A DNA stretch of 35,789 nt from Phycisphaerae bacterium (GCA_025924315.1 JAICIO010000055.1:1-35789); one strand, 5' to 3'. Shown: positions 1 to 8,149, numbered from the stretch's first letter. Notes: generated by a model not told the origin, from the sequence alone. Program-made: numbers and translations.

Positions 1-533
1 CCGTCGAAATCGAACAGCAGATGCAGCGGATCGCTCAGATCGGCGCCCGTCGCCGGCCACCACTCCGCTCCGTCCGGCGAAACCTGCAGCGCCTGCCCCA
101 GGTCGTCGATCGAATCGACCGCCGTCGAAAGCATCACACGCATCTCAAAAGTGTTTTCCGTGAACTGCACACTCTCGATCTGCGGCGCGGCCGGCGCGAT
201 CGTTCCCGCAAACGGCTCGTCCAACGTCGCGCCGTCCGTAAACGCCCAGCTCGCCGGGTTGGGAATCCTCCACACCGTGCTGGCCGACACGTTCACCGGG
301 AAAATCATCGTCGCCTGCGTCGGCGTGACCAGCTCAAACGTCACCGGCGAAATCCAGCTCACGCCATCTTCCGACACTTCAAACGCCGTCGAAAGGTTCG
401 CGAAACCACTAAGCGCCGTCGAAAAAGAGACCAGGATCGCAGGCGGATCCCCGCCCTGCATCACGCTCTGCATCGTGGCCGGATCCGGCGGCGGCGGAGG
501 TGGCGGAGCCGGCGCGGCTTGCGTCTTGGTCAC
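1..533 (-). CDS. Unknown Pro-rich/beta-rich protein, C-terminus cut by window edge
   Basis: An open frame runs leftward off the window edge. From about 533 it reads a short basic stretch (RRVTKTQAAPAP), a run of seven prolines, then beta-rich sequence with phrases such as EVSEDGVSWISPVTF and VSPDGAEWWPATGADL. Repeated 'S.DG..W' phrases suggest Ig/fibronectin-like or phage-structural folds, but no family is recognised. The start is uncertain: a GTG at 533 is used here because no ATG lies upstream in frame before the repeat hairpin at 588-670; an in-frame TTG further upstream is also possible. The next gene upstream (680-1375) lies on the same strand, so the two may be cotranscribed. Coding status is supported by uninterrupted sensible amino-acid composition, not by a family match. 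Confidence 0.55.
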   Translation of the reverse strand, partial: MTKTQAAPAPPPPPPPDPATMQSVMQGGDPPAILVSFSTALSGFANLSTAFEVSEDGVSWISPVTFELVTPTQATMIFPVNVSASTVWRIPNPASWAFTDGATLDEPFAGTIAPAAPQIESVQFTENTFEMRVMLSTAVDSIDDLGQALQVSPDGAEWWPATGADLSDPLHLLFDFD

Positions 534-587
534 GCGACGCGATCGAAACGCACTGGGAGAAGAGAGGATCAAGGAACACCCCGGAGA

Positions 588-670
588 AAAGGATGAATGA
601 TGAATGATGAAGAGAAGACGAACGGCGGAAGGATGCGGATGTTTCATCCTTCATCCTTCCGCCTTCATCC
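588..670. repeat. 7-nt tandem repeat (TTCATCC family) with hairpin
   Basis: Copies of a GGATGAA/TTCATCC-type unit occur on both sides of a 12-bp perfect stem, GGCGGAAGGATG at 624-635 pairing with CATCCTTCCGCC at 652-663 (16-nt loop). It fills the gap between two codirectional minus-strand genes and could act as a terminator or attenuator. Similar TTCATCC runs are common in planctomycete intergenic DNA. Confidence 0.7.
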
Positions 671-679
671 TTAGGCAAC

Positions 680-1375
680 TCACGCCGCCTGCTGCGCACC
701 GGTCACACCGCCGGCCAGGTACGCACTCACCGGCTGACAAGCCGGGCCCGACTGCGCCCGCGGCGAAAACCAGAACGCACACAACCACACCTGCGCACCG
801 GCCGCCACGCTCGCTGGAAATTCGCAATCGAAAACAGTCTTTGTGATCGACCCCTCGAATTTCCAGGCCGCGATATCCGCAGGCGGCGCGCTGCCCACGT
901 AGGAGAAGAGCGTTGCACCCGCGACGTCGGCGGGCTTGCCGCGCCGATTCGAATCGCTGCTCCGCAGCTTGAGCTTGAGCGTGCGCCCGATGGCCGACAC
1001 CACTTCCAGCACCGGGCATTCGGTCGGCGGATTGATCGGCGAGATCGTTCCCGAGCGCGGCGTAAGCCCCAGCTCGATCCGCTGCTCGTTGGTGATGCTC
1101 GGAAACGCATTGATGATGCGCGCCAGCTCCCGCGCCTCCGCTTTCAACGGCGTGCGCGAAGCGTTCTTCGCCGCAATCGCCGCCCGCGTGTGCGTCGCCG
1201 GATCCGTCGCCACCGCCAGATCCGCCGACCACGTCGTCAGCAATGCACTGAACGCCGTCGCCTGCGCCGCCACCAACCCATACGCCACCGGAGTCGCGGT
1301 GATCTTCGCACTAAACGAATTTGCCCACGCGAGCAAATCGGCATCCTTCGACGGAAGGAAATCCCTCTGGGCCAT
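680..1375 (-). CDS. Conserved hypothetical protein (unknown function)
   Basis: A 231-residue protein starting MAQRDFLPSKDADLL. The ATG at 1375 is chosen over one four codons upstream because a GTGAGG stretch lies about 7 nt before it. The N-terminal half is alpha-helical and Ala-rich (LLAWANSFSAKI, AYGLVAAQATAFSALL, ELARIINAFP). The C-terminal half is beta-like, ending in an Ala-rich tail. This architecture resembles a widespread planctomycete/Verrucomicrobia hypothetical family whose members carry 'PATRT..AI.AKN' and 'T.EQRIDLGL' phrases; here ATHTRAAIAAKNASR and TNEQRIELGLTPR are seen. Family recognition is from memory and its function is not known. No signal peptide or membrane segment is present. 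Confidence 0.7.
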   Translation of the reverse strand: MAQRDFLPSKDADLLAWANSFSAKITATPVAYGLVAAQATAFSALLTTWSADLAVATDPATHTRAAIAAKNASRTPLKAEARELARIINAFPSITNEQRIELGLTPRSGTISPINPPTECPVLEVVSAIGRTLKLKLRSSDSNRRGKPADVAGATLFSYVGSAPPADIAAWKFEGSITKTVFDCEFPASVAAGAQVWLCAFWFSPRAQSGPACQPVSAYLAGGVTGAQQAA

Positions 1376-1764
1376 GACTGGCCTCACTTTCTTGGCGAGT
1401 TGTTAAAGAAACAAATACGACTTCGTACAGCTTGGTACAAAGCCCCCGAATAGGCTGGCACTTTTAGATTCGACGAAACGAACGAGCGGGATTAATCACA
1501 TTTCAAGATTTTTTCGCAGGGTATCGTGCACAATCTGCGCGTTCGTCGACCGCGTTTTGACAAGGACGTGCCCCGCGGGTCAAATCCTAAAGCTACGGGC
1601 ACTTCGATTCCGCATGCCGCAGGGGCAACCACAAGCGAGAAACTGTGCCGACGCGAAGAGAGAAACCTTATTCGTAAAGATAGCGATGACTACGACGCCG
1701 GAAACGGCTACGCGAGGGTGGAGGGGAATCTCGTGCACGACGCCGTAAACTCGAAGAGATAGTT
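1376..1764. other. Gap upstream of the five-gene operon
   Basis: This 389-nt stretch is visibly more AT-rich than the flanks, especially 1400-1520, and separates a minus-strand gene from the plus-strand operon, so it must carry promoters for both. A candidate promoter sits at 1557-1585. A GTG-initiated 78-codon frame (1526-1762) ends 2 nt before the operon start, but its translation is charged and featureless. No tRNA or inverted-repeat element is seen. Confidence 0.5.
1557..1585 (+). promoter_or_regulatory. Candidate sigma-70-type promoter for the operon
   Basis: A perfect TTGACA hexamer at 1557-1562 is followed after 17 nt by TCAAAT at 1580-1585 (4 of 6 match to TATAAT). It would give a leader of roughly 170 nt before the ATG at 1765. 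The sequence match is direct; promoter function is inferred and could be chance. Confidence 0.35.
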
Positions 1765-4047
1765 ATGGCTTCTGGTAAGTTCACCGTCGATACACACCTG
1801 TTTCGAGAATTGGGCGAGCTCTTGGTCGGTCGCGACTCCACCGCTCTGGTTGAGCTCATCAAGAACGCCTACGACGCAGATGCCGAAGAGGTCACGATCC
1901 ACGGACAGGATCTAGATGACCAGACCTCCGGGAGCATCTCAATCCAGGATTCTGGCACGGGAATGGCGCGCGATCAGTTTGAGCGAGGCTTTCTTCGAAT
2001 AGCATCACGATTGAAGGACGAGGGCGACCGAAGATCCGAACGGTACAAACGTCGTTATACAGGGGCCAAGGGCATCGGTCGTTTGGCGGCCCACAAACTC
2101 GCGCGTCAAGTCGAGGTCTATTCGGTACCCGACCCCAACTTCGTTCGTGGCAACGCTCGCGGGGTTGATGCGACCATCGATTGGGACCAGATTGAGCGTT
2201 GCACAACGTTCGACGAAATCGAATCGTCCGGCGCGATTTCCGTCGATGACGTGCCTAGAAGCGGAAAGGCAACCCCCGGAACTACCATCACGCTCCGGCG
2301 TCTTCGGCGCAAATGGACGCCTGCGGAGCGGGCGCGGTTCTTCGCGGAAGTTCAGACTTTCAACCCGCCGGCTGAGTTGGTGAATCCGCCCCTGTCCGTC
2401 GTCAAGGGGGACCAACTACTTTTTCAACGCGCTCGCCTCGCCGACGCAAACGCGCGAGACCCCGGATTCAAGGTCGATCTCACAGGCGACTTTGAAACGG
2501 GAGACGAGTACTGGCCGACCCTGCTTCAGGCTGCGCACTGGATCGTCGAAATCGAGGCGAGCCGTGCCGAACGCAAGGTCAAGTACAACATTGTGCCGAC
2601 GAAATTGGGTCGAGAGAGCTTTCCTGCGGCGCGCGCGAGGAGATTCACCGAGCCTCGTAAGGAAAGTCCTCAAGGTCCGTTCTTCCAAGCGCGGATTCTT
2701 GTTCGCGAGGGTTCGTCCCCGAAGATCGAGCGAGCCTGGCTTGGTCGATCGAGCGGTATCCGCGTTTATATGGAAGGCTTTCGCGTCCTCCCTTACGGTG
2801 AGCCAAAGGATGATTGGCTGTCGATTGACGCCGATTACAAGAAGCGGCAGAAGACGCTTCCTCATCTATCCGGCTTGGAGTTCGCCGGCGATCCCACGGA
2901 CGATCGGGAGGGCCTCTTGTCATTGGGCAACAGCGCGTACTTCGGTGCCGTCTTCCTCACGGCCGCGGACGCTCCGGGATTGAGGATGTTGGTAAATCGT
3001 GAGGGCTTTGTACCAGAGGGCGGCTACGACGAGCTCATAAGGATTGTCCGGACGGCCGTCAATTTGGCGACGAGAGTCCGTGCGGCATCTAAGGTCGCAC
3101 AACGCGATAAGAGACGCGAGGAGCGTCGAGAAAGCGCCGCCGCGTCAGTCGAACCGTCGCGTCTTGATCTTCGCCAAGCAGTCGAGGTCTCCGTTCGTCG
3201 CGCTAGCGAGTTCGCATCTGAAGCCCGAAAGGTTGCCGCGACGGGCGACTTCGTCGGCGCTAAAGCACTGATCGAGCGCGCTGCGGCCGAGTACTCAATC
3301 AGTTCGGACACGTCACAGCGACTGATGACCGAAGGTGCGATACTACGCGTACTGGCCTCCGTGGGCACACAGATGGCAGCTTTCGTTCACGAAATCCACG
3401 GCTTGCTTGGCTCAGCGCAGGCGGTCGAACGTGCCGTGGAGATGCTCCGCGACGACACCGACCTTCCGACCGCCGGCAGGAAGAAACTTGCGCAACTTTT
3501 GAAGGCCATCGGGGACCTACGCCGTGCAGTTGAGCGACAAGCAATCTACCTGACCGATGTTGTATCGCCCGATGCGCGTCGAAGACGATCGCGGCAAAAG
3601 CTCGCCGAGCGATTCGAAGCCGGTAAGCGCTTGGTCGAAGCTGCTGCGGAACGGAGGAGCATCACAATCGAGAACACGATCCCAGCCGACCTGAAGTCGC
3701 CGCCTATGTTCCCCGCAGAGTTGACTCTCGTTTTTTCCAACTTATTGACCAACGCGGTGAAGGCTGCACAAGCGAATGGTCGCATTCGAGCAACAGCGGG
3801 ATCGAACGAGGAGGGCATTGTGCTTCGAGTTGAAAACACCGGCAAAGCGGTGAATCCCGAGACCGGCGAGAAGTGGTTCAGGCCGTTCGAGTCAACCACC
3901 ACGGAAACGGATCCGGTATTGGGCCAGGGCATGGGGATGGGGTTGCCTATCACGAGGAATATCCTCGAGGAGTACGGTGCCTCGATACGATTTGTGCGAC
4001 CGTTGAGGGGTTACGCAACCGCACTGGAGATCCGATTTCCAAAGTGA
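1765..4047 (+). CDS. Tandem GHKL ATPase: Hsp90/MORC-like N-terminus plus histidine-kinase-like C-terminus
   Basis: A 760-residue soluble protein with two Bergerat-fold ATPase modules. The N-terminal one shows an N-box (ELIKNAYDADA, residues 30-40), a G1 box (DSGTGM, 62-67) and a G2 loop (GAKGIGRLAAHK, 100-111), as in Hsp90/MORC/MutL-type ATPases. A middle region to about residue 440 has no recognised fold, followed by a charged, probably helical stretch. The C-terminal third looks like a sensor kinase core: an H-box (FVHEIHGLLG, candidate phospho-His H542), N-box (NLLTNAVKAA from N659), G1 (ENTGKA), F-box (WFRPFEST) and G2 (GQGMGMGLPI, about 720-729). There is no membrane segment or periplasmic sensor, so any input is cytoplasmic. 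It heads a five-gene operon and is followed 18 nt later by a receiver-domain protein, its likely phospho-partner. A weak AAGAGA precedes the ATG. Confidence 0.85.
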   Translation: MASGKFTVDTHLFRELGELLVGRDSTALVELIKNAYDADAEEVTIHGQDLDDQTSGSISIQDSGTGMARDQFERGFLRIASRLKDEGDRRSERYKRRYTGAKGIGRLAAHKLARQVEVYSVPDPNFVRGNARGVDATIDWDQIERCTTFDEIESSGAISVDDVPRSGKATPGTTITLRRLRRKWTPAERARFFAEVQTFNPPAELVNPPLSVVKGDQLLFQRARLADANARDPGFKVDLTGDFETGDEYWPTLLQAAHWIVEIEASRAERKVKYNIVPTKLGRESFPAARARRFTEPRKESPQGPFFQARILVREGSSPKIERAWLGRSSGIRVYMEGFRVLPYGEPKDDWLSIDADYKKRQKTLPHLSGLEFAGDPTDDREGLLSLGNSAYFGAVFLTAADAPGLRMLVNREGFVPEGGYDELIRIVRTAVNLATRVRAASKVAQRDKRREERRESAAASVEPSRLDLRQAVEVSVRRASEFASEARKVAATGDFVGAKALIERAAAEYSISSDTSQRLMTEGAILRVLASVGTQMAAFVHEIHGLLGSAQAVERAVEMLRDDTDLPTAGRKKLAQLLKAIGDLRRAVERQAIYLTDVVSPDARRRRSRQKLAERFEAGKRLVEAAAERRSITIENTIPADLKSPPMFPAELTLVFSNLLTNAVKAAQANGRIRATAGSNEEGIVLRVENTGKAVNPETGEKWFRPFESTTTETDPVLGQGMGMGLPITRNILEEYGASIRFVRPLRGYATALEIRFPK

Positions 4048-4065
4048 ATGAGGTTGGGAGCTGAG

Positions 4066-5205
4066 ATGGCCGAAATACTCATCATCGATGACAAGCCAGA
4101 TCAAGTTACGCTTACTGCACTTTTGATTCAGACGCGGGGCATTGTTGCGAAGGTCCTCCATCCTGAAGAAGTCGACGTCAGCGACGTTAGCTCGGCTGAT
4201 TTGGTACTCGTCGACTATCAACTGGATGATGAGAACTGGGCGAAGCGCCAGGAAGGCCCCATTGCACGCCAGCCAAAGGATGGGCTCGCGCTCGCGTCGC
4301 TACTACGGCGTCACGTTCACGGTGTGGAGAGGGCCTCGCCTACAGCTTTTGGGATTCTAAGCTCTGAGGTTGGCAAGCTCGCTTTCCCGTTGCCTGCCGA
4401 GAATAGATTGCATGTACTCGCGCGCCTGAACAATCTCGAATGGGTATTCGAGAAATCGACCCCGGGTAAGCCCGACCGGCTGGGCGAGCAGGTCGTTGAA
4501 TTGGCAAACGCCGTCAAGCAGCTTCCGGCGAAGTGGCCGAAGGACGACGCAAAGGAAGCCGCAATTCTGTTGATGAAGGTGCTGGGCTTGAAGGATGAGT
4601 GTAATGACCAGACCCAGCTCCTAGAGGACGTGACAGCCTGCATTCCGCCGATTCATGAGCTCTCTGAGTGGAGCCACGGCTTGGCAATCATCCGATGGCT
4701 TCTCCATCGAATTTTGCCGTACCCGTGCTTCCTGTGGGACAGCTACCACTTAGCCGCTCGATTGCGCGTTGACCATCGATGGCTAATTGAGGCGCTATCT
4801 TCCACGACCGGGCTCGGAGGCTGGCTCGCTGAAGCCCAGTACGATGGATTGCTGCGGAACTTTTCAGGTCGCAGGTGGTGGCGCGGTCGGGTTGAGCGTC
4901 TCCTTTGGGATGCAACACAGCAGAAGTCATTTGACGTGGATGCGGTTTACAGGGCTGTCAGTGCCAAACATGGCACTGACGCGAAACCGAGTTCGCCTCC
5001 TGACCACCCGCTCGTTTGCGTGAATGACAACTTTCAGCCTCTGGAGCATTTTTCGTCGCGGACGGACTGTGTCCGCATTCAACCAGATGATTGGCCCTCA
5101 TATGCGGATCAAGCATGGACTACCACGGTATTAGCAAAGAGTGATTCTGGCTTGAGGGCAATTGTCGTCAGTGAAGACAGGGGGAAGCTCGATGCCACCG
5201 ACTAA
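4066..5205 (+). CDS. Receiver-domain (response-regulator-like) protein with unknown C-terminal domain
   Basis: A 379-residue protein. The ATG at 4066 (MAEILIIDDK) is preferred over one at 4048 because GGGAG lies about 6 nt upstream. The N-terminal ~130 residues carry the receiver signature: acidic pair D8/D9, phospho-acceptor D50 in DLVLVDYQLDD, a Ser at 99/100 (ILSSE) in the Thr/Ser position, and K130 (EWVFEKS). The D50-to-Ser stretch is longer than usual, with a charged insertion (NWAKRQEGPIARQPKD). Residues ~140-379 match no known DNA-binding output domain; they include a Trp-rich stretch (LLRNFSGRRWWRGRVERLLWD). The stop overlaps the next gene by 14 nt, implying coupled translation. Pairing with the upstream kinase-like protein is inferred from position and conserved motifs; the output activity is unknown. 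Confidence 0.8.
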   Translation: MAEILIIDDKPDQVTLTALLIQTRGIVAKVLHPEEVDVSDVSSADLVLVDYQLDDENWAKRQEGPIARQPKDGLALASLLRRHVHGVERASPTAFGILSSEVGKLAFPLPAENRLHVLARLNNLEWVFEKSTPGKPDRLGEQVVELANAVKQLPAKWPKDDAKEAAILLMKVLGLKDECNDQTQLLEDVTACIPPIHELSEWSHGLAIIRWLLHRILPYPCFLWDSYHLAARLRVDHRWLIEALSSTTGLGGWLAEAQYDGLLRNFSGRRWWRGRVERLLWDATQQKSFDVDAVYRAVSAKHGTDAKPSSPPDHPLVCVNDNFQPLEHFSSRTDCVRIQPDDWPSYADQAWTTTVLAKSDSGLRAIVVSEDRGKLDATD

Positions 5206-5983
5206 TGCGGCAAGTGGATTGCTCTTCTCGTTCGCGAATATGGAACAGGAGGCGATCAACATGGCCTTGATCGCTGCGAAATATCTTGACGACGATCACG
5301 ATGCACAAGGAATCATCGCGGCTTGGCTTAAGCAGCTCAAAACTTTTCGAACGAGTCAGCCGGGCACGAAGTTCGACTGGATAATCCCAATTGAACGGCC
5401 AATTCGCACAAAGCTAAGCATCGGGAGCTATGAGCCGGACGGCAATGGCGAGCATTCGGTATTTGCCACCGTCAGTTCAATCTGGGAAATCGTAATTCCC
5501 GCGGCGAGCGGCCCAACTCCCAAGAAGGGCATACAGCAGTCACACTTCGAAGTGATTGGGAAAGCTTCGACTCGCGTCAGCGTGCTCGCTAATCGACTCA
5601 ATGCTGCCCCAGATGAGCTCGCGCGGTGGCGATTCGAGATCGGGGACTCGAATGCACCCGGCTGCCACTTCCATGCCCAGATATTGGGAGAAGCCGACGA
5701 CCGCGTGTTCCCAAAGTCTATGTCTGTGCCCCGGCTACCGAATATGCTCTTTACCCCGATGGATGCACTGGAGTTCGTGCTGGCGGAGTTGTTTCAGGAC
5801 GATTGGGCCCAGCACGTCGCCAAAGAGAACGACGCAATCCGCAATTGGGCAGGATGCCAGAAAGACAGACTGATCAAGTTGCTTAGATGGCAGCAGGACC
5901 GTCTCGAGAAAAACAGCGGCTCGCCTTGGACGGCGCTCAAAGCCGCGAAACCACATGCGAGCCTGCTGACTGGAGTGAGATAG
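5192..5983 (+). CDS. Unknown operon protein (263 aa)
   Basis: The start at 5192 (MPPTNAASGLLFSF) has AGGGGGAAG 3-11 nt upstream and overlaps the receiver gene by 14 nt; an earlier start at 5162 lacks such a site. The family is not recognised. Visible features are an N-terminal helical region (MEQEAINMALIAAKYL), a beta-rich middle (FDWIIPIERPI, VSSIWEIVIP), a HxH pair in NAPGCHFHAQI (about 155-164), a motif VPRLPNMLFTPMDALEFVLAELFQDDW (about 179-205), and a basic helical C-terminus rich in Lys, Arg and Gln. There are no membrane segments. The HxH and conserved-looking acidic residues could form a metal site, but that is speculation. Its stop is 2 nt from the methyltransferase start, so it is almost certainly a partner in the same system. 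Confidence 0.75.
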   Translation: MPPTNAASGLLFSFANMEQEAINMALIAAKYLDDDHDAQGIIAAWLKQLKTFRTSQPGTKFDWIIPIERPIRTKLSIGSYEPDGNGEHSVFATVSSIWEIVIPAASGPTPKKGIQQSHFEVIGKASTRVSVLANRLNAAPDELARWRFEIGDSNAPGCHFHAQILGEADDRVFPKSMSVPRLPNMLFTPMDALEFVLAELFQDDWAQHVAKENDAIRNWAGCQKDRLIKLLRWQQDRLEKNSGSPWTALKAAKPHASLLTGVR

Positions 5984-5985
5984 GC

Positions 5986-7482
5986 ATGCCCGTACTGGTG
6001 CCCCCAGCTCGCTGCATAGTTTATACTCCGGACCAGCTCGCCGTCGCGCTGGTGAAAGCGGTTGGCGACGATCCGAAAGCACGGTGGCTCGAGCCTTCGC
6101 ACGGTGACGGTGCCTTTCTTCGAGCAATTGCGGCGCTCGGGGTGAGGAGGGAGCGAGTAACAGCCATCGATCTCGACGTAAGGCAATCAGTTTCCGACCG
6201 ATTAGCTCGCACCTCACGAGGTGTTGATTTTTTGGAGTGGTCAAGTCGTCCGAAGCTCATGTTCGATCGGATCGTCGGCAACCCCCCGTATGTGGCAATC
6301 CGTCGACTTCCGCCCGAGCTACAGCAGACGGCCGCCGCAGTTCGCGGGCCCGACGACAAAGCGGTGGGTATTGGCGGCAATTTATGGCAGGCGTTCGTCC
6401 TTGCCTCGCTTCGGATCTTAGCCCCTGGCGGCTCGTTTGGATTTGTCCTGCCTTCTGCAGCGGAGTTCGCTGATTATTCGAATGGCCTACGGAGGGCGGT
6501 CAGAGACCGGTTCGACATCCTTGAGTTGTATCGGTGCCGTCGGCCGTTATTCGACGATGTGCAGGAAGGTACGGTTGTGGTGATCGCCCGCGGATTCGGC
6601 GGTGGGCCCTGCCGATTTCGACGGAAGCAAGTCGCGACACGTGAAGCGCTAATCGAAGAATTGGAACGACGTCCCGTGATTCGTCGTTCGCGTTGTCCAC
6701 TTCTACCCCGTCCGATCCGGGGTGGATCCGCCACTTTCGGAGACCTCGCGACGATCCGCGTCGGCGGTGTGACCGGCGACGCAGGCTTCTTCCTGTTGAC
6801 CGAATCGAAACGAAAGGCCGCGGGTTTACCATTGCAGGCGTGCACCCCGGTACTTTCGCGAAGTCGTCATTTGAAGGCAGCCGCCGTTGATCACGAGGCA
6901 TGGCGGCGATTGAAGGATGCCGATGAGCGTGTTTGGCTCTTCAATCCGCCCGATGGCACTCTGGACGATCCCGCAGTTCAGCGACGGCTTAACCTCGCTG
7001 TTTCAGAAGGCGGGTGCAATCGCGACGCGTTCAAGGTGGCTGCGCGCGACCCGTGGTATCGAACCCCGATGCCGGAAGTGCCGGATGCTTTTATCAGCGG
7101 GATGCAGACGGAGGGCCCGTGGCTCACATTGAACATGATGCGGAATCTGAATGCCACTAACACCCTTTACGTGGTTCACTTTGCGAATTCTGTTACGGAC
7201 GAAGAAAGGTATGCGATCGCCCTTGGATTTCTTACAACCAAAGTCCGCAAACAGCTTTTGCGGAAAGCGAGGCGATACGCTGACGGACTTTGGAAGTACG
7301 AGCCTGGGGCACTTCGAACCATCTCAATGCCGGACATCTCTTCCCGCAGTGATTGCAAGGAGCTTTACTTCCGTGCGATGGATGCACTGCTAAAGGGCGA
7401 CTCTGCGAGCGCACGGCGGATCGCCGACAGTGGTCTTGCATTGTCGACTGTTCCGACGACGGTCTGTATGGCGGCGCTTTAA
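5986..7482 (+). CDS. N6-adenine-specific DNA methyltransferase
   Basis: A 498-residue Eco57I/N6_Mtase-type enzyme expected to transfer a methyl group from SAM to adenine in DNA. The start at 5986 has GGAGTGAG about 7 nt upstream; an ATG at 5887 lies inside the previous gene and would add a non-conserved extension. Motif I is seen as WLEPSHGDGAFL (35-45), the acidic end of strand 2 as AIDLD (60-64), and catalytic motif IV as DRIVGNPPYV (94-103). GGNLWQAFVLASLRIL and GGSFGFVLPSA follow, as in type I/IIG subunits. The C-terminal ~250 residues probably form the target-recognition region. There is no nuclease motif ahead of motif I, so this is a methylase without a fused endonuclease. It could be a type IIG-like modification subunit or an orphan methylase; its place in the operon suggests it marks self DNA. 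Confidence 0.88.
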   Translation: MPVLVPPARCIVYTPDQLAVALVKAVGDDPKARWLEPSHGDGAFLRAIAALGVRRERVTAIDLDVRQSVSDRLARTSRGVDFLEWSSRPKLMFDRIVGNPPYVAIRRLPPELQQTAAAVRGPDDKAVGIGGNLWQAFVLASLRILAPGGSFGFVLPSAAEFADYSNGLRRAVRDRFDILELYRCRRPLFDDVQEGTVVVIARGFGGGPCRFRRKQVATREALIEELERRPVIRRSRCPLLPRPIRGGSATFGDLATIRVGGVTGDAGFFLLTESKRKAAGLPLQACTPVLSRSRHLKAAAVDHEAWRRLKDADERVWLFNPPDGTLDDPAVQRRLNLAVSEGGCNRDAFKVAARDPWYRTPMPEVPDAFISGMQTEGPWLTLNMMRNLNATNTLYVVHFANSVTDEERYAIALGFLTTKVRKQLLRKARRYADGLWKYEPGALRTISMPDISSRSDCKELYFRAMDALLKGDSASARRIADSGLALSTVPTTVCMAAL

Positions 7483-7507
7483 GGATTCTGATTGTAAGGA
7501 TGGCACG

Positions 7508-8149
7508 ATGGGCGTGACGTCAAAAACAGTCGATCGAGCGTTCGCGGCTTTTCATCGTCGGTATGTCGAGAACGCGACGCGGGCGTGGGATATGGATCAT
7601 CACGGCCGACTGTGGGCGCAAGCGCTCGCATCGGTCGAATCGCAGGATGATTCCGGGTTCGTTAAGACCCTGGGGGAGCTGCGCTCACATTGGCAAATCG
7701 CGTTCGCCATGGCGAACAACGTGGCGGACATCAAGCGCGTAAAAGGCCAGCCGTCGTTGATGGCCATTTCTAAAGTTCTGCACTTCTTCAAGCCGCGTTT
7801 GTTCGTCATCGTCGACCGGGCGATGGTCTGGGGTTGGGTCCTGATGCATGACTGGATCTGGCGGCCGATGGAGGCGACACGAGAACGCGTCGACAAGCTC
7901 ACCGGATGCAACGCCGAAGAGCGAGACGATTCCGCGTGCGATGTCGCGTCATACGTGACCGTTCTGATTTCGTGTGGTCAACTGCTCCGCGACAACCCGC
8001 GCGTGATGGCGCAGTTCGCGAAGTTTCTGCGGAGCAAGACGACCACCACCGCCGTGCTTCTGCCTGACTTGGAAACGTACGCGGCCGCCGCGGTGGAGTG
8101 GCTGCTGCTCGGATTGGTCGAACTCCCGCCCGCTGGCGTGTCGATCTGA
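7508..8149 (+). CDS. Unknown protein, last gene of the methyltransferase operon
   Basis: A 213-residue protein. ATG 7508 (MGVTSKTVDRAF) follows AAGGA by 7 nt; the earlier frame start at 7430 lies inside the methyltransferase. It begins 25 nt after the methyltransferase stop. The family is not recognised. It is Trp- and His-rich, with AFHRRYVENATRAWDMDHHGRLW near the N-terminus and a central block AISKVLHFFKPRLFVIVDRAMVWGW (about 86-110). That block resembles the 'SK.L.F..P..F.I.D' phrase of several small bacterial proteins of unknown role. The C-terminal third is helical and hydrophobic (YAAAAVEWLLLGLVEL) but not clearly membrane-spanning. Operon position suggests an effector or specificity partner; nothing in the sequence proves a nuclease. 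Confidence 0.72.
   Translation: MGVTSKTVDRAFAAFHRRYVENATRAWDMDHHGRLWAQALASVESQDDSGFVKTLGELRSHWQIAFAMANNVADIKRVKGQPSLMAISKVLHFFKPRLFVIVDRAMVWGWVLMHDWIWRPMEATRERVDKLTGCNAEERDDSACDVASYVTVLISCGQLLRDNPRVMAQFAKFLRSKTTTTAVLLPDLETYAAAAVEWLLLGLVELPPAGVSI

Noticed and set aside
21-596. Arg-rich plus-strand ORF
   Set aside because: It is the antisense shadow of the minus-strand reading frame; its very high Arg content is typical of a wrong frame in high-GC DNA.
1570-1650. tRNA gene
   Set aside because: A GGGTCAAATCC stretch recalls a T-arm, but no acceptor stem or anticodon arm can be drawn.
1526-1762. Small 78-residue gene just before the operon
   Set aside because: GTG start without ribosome site, charged featureless translation and no recognisable domain; it may be leader RNA instead.
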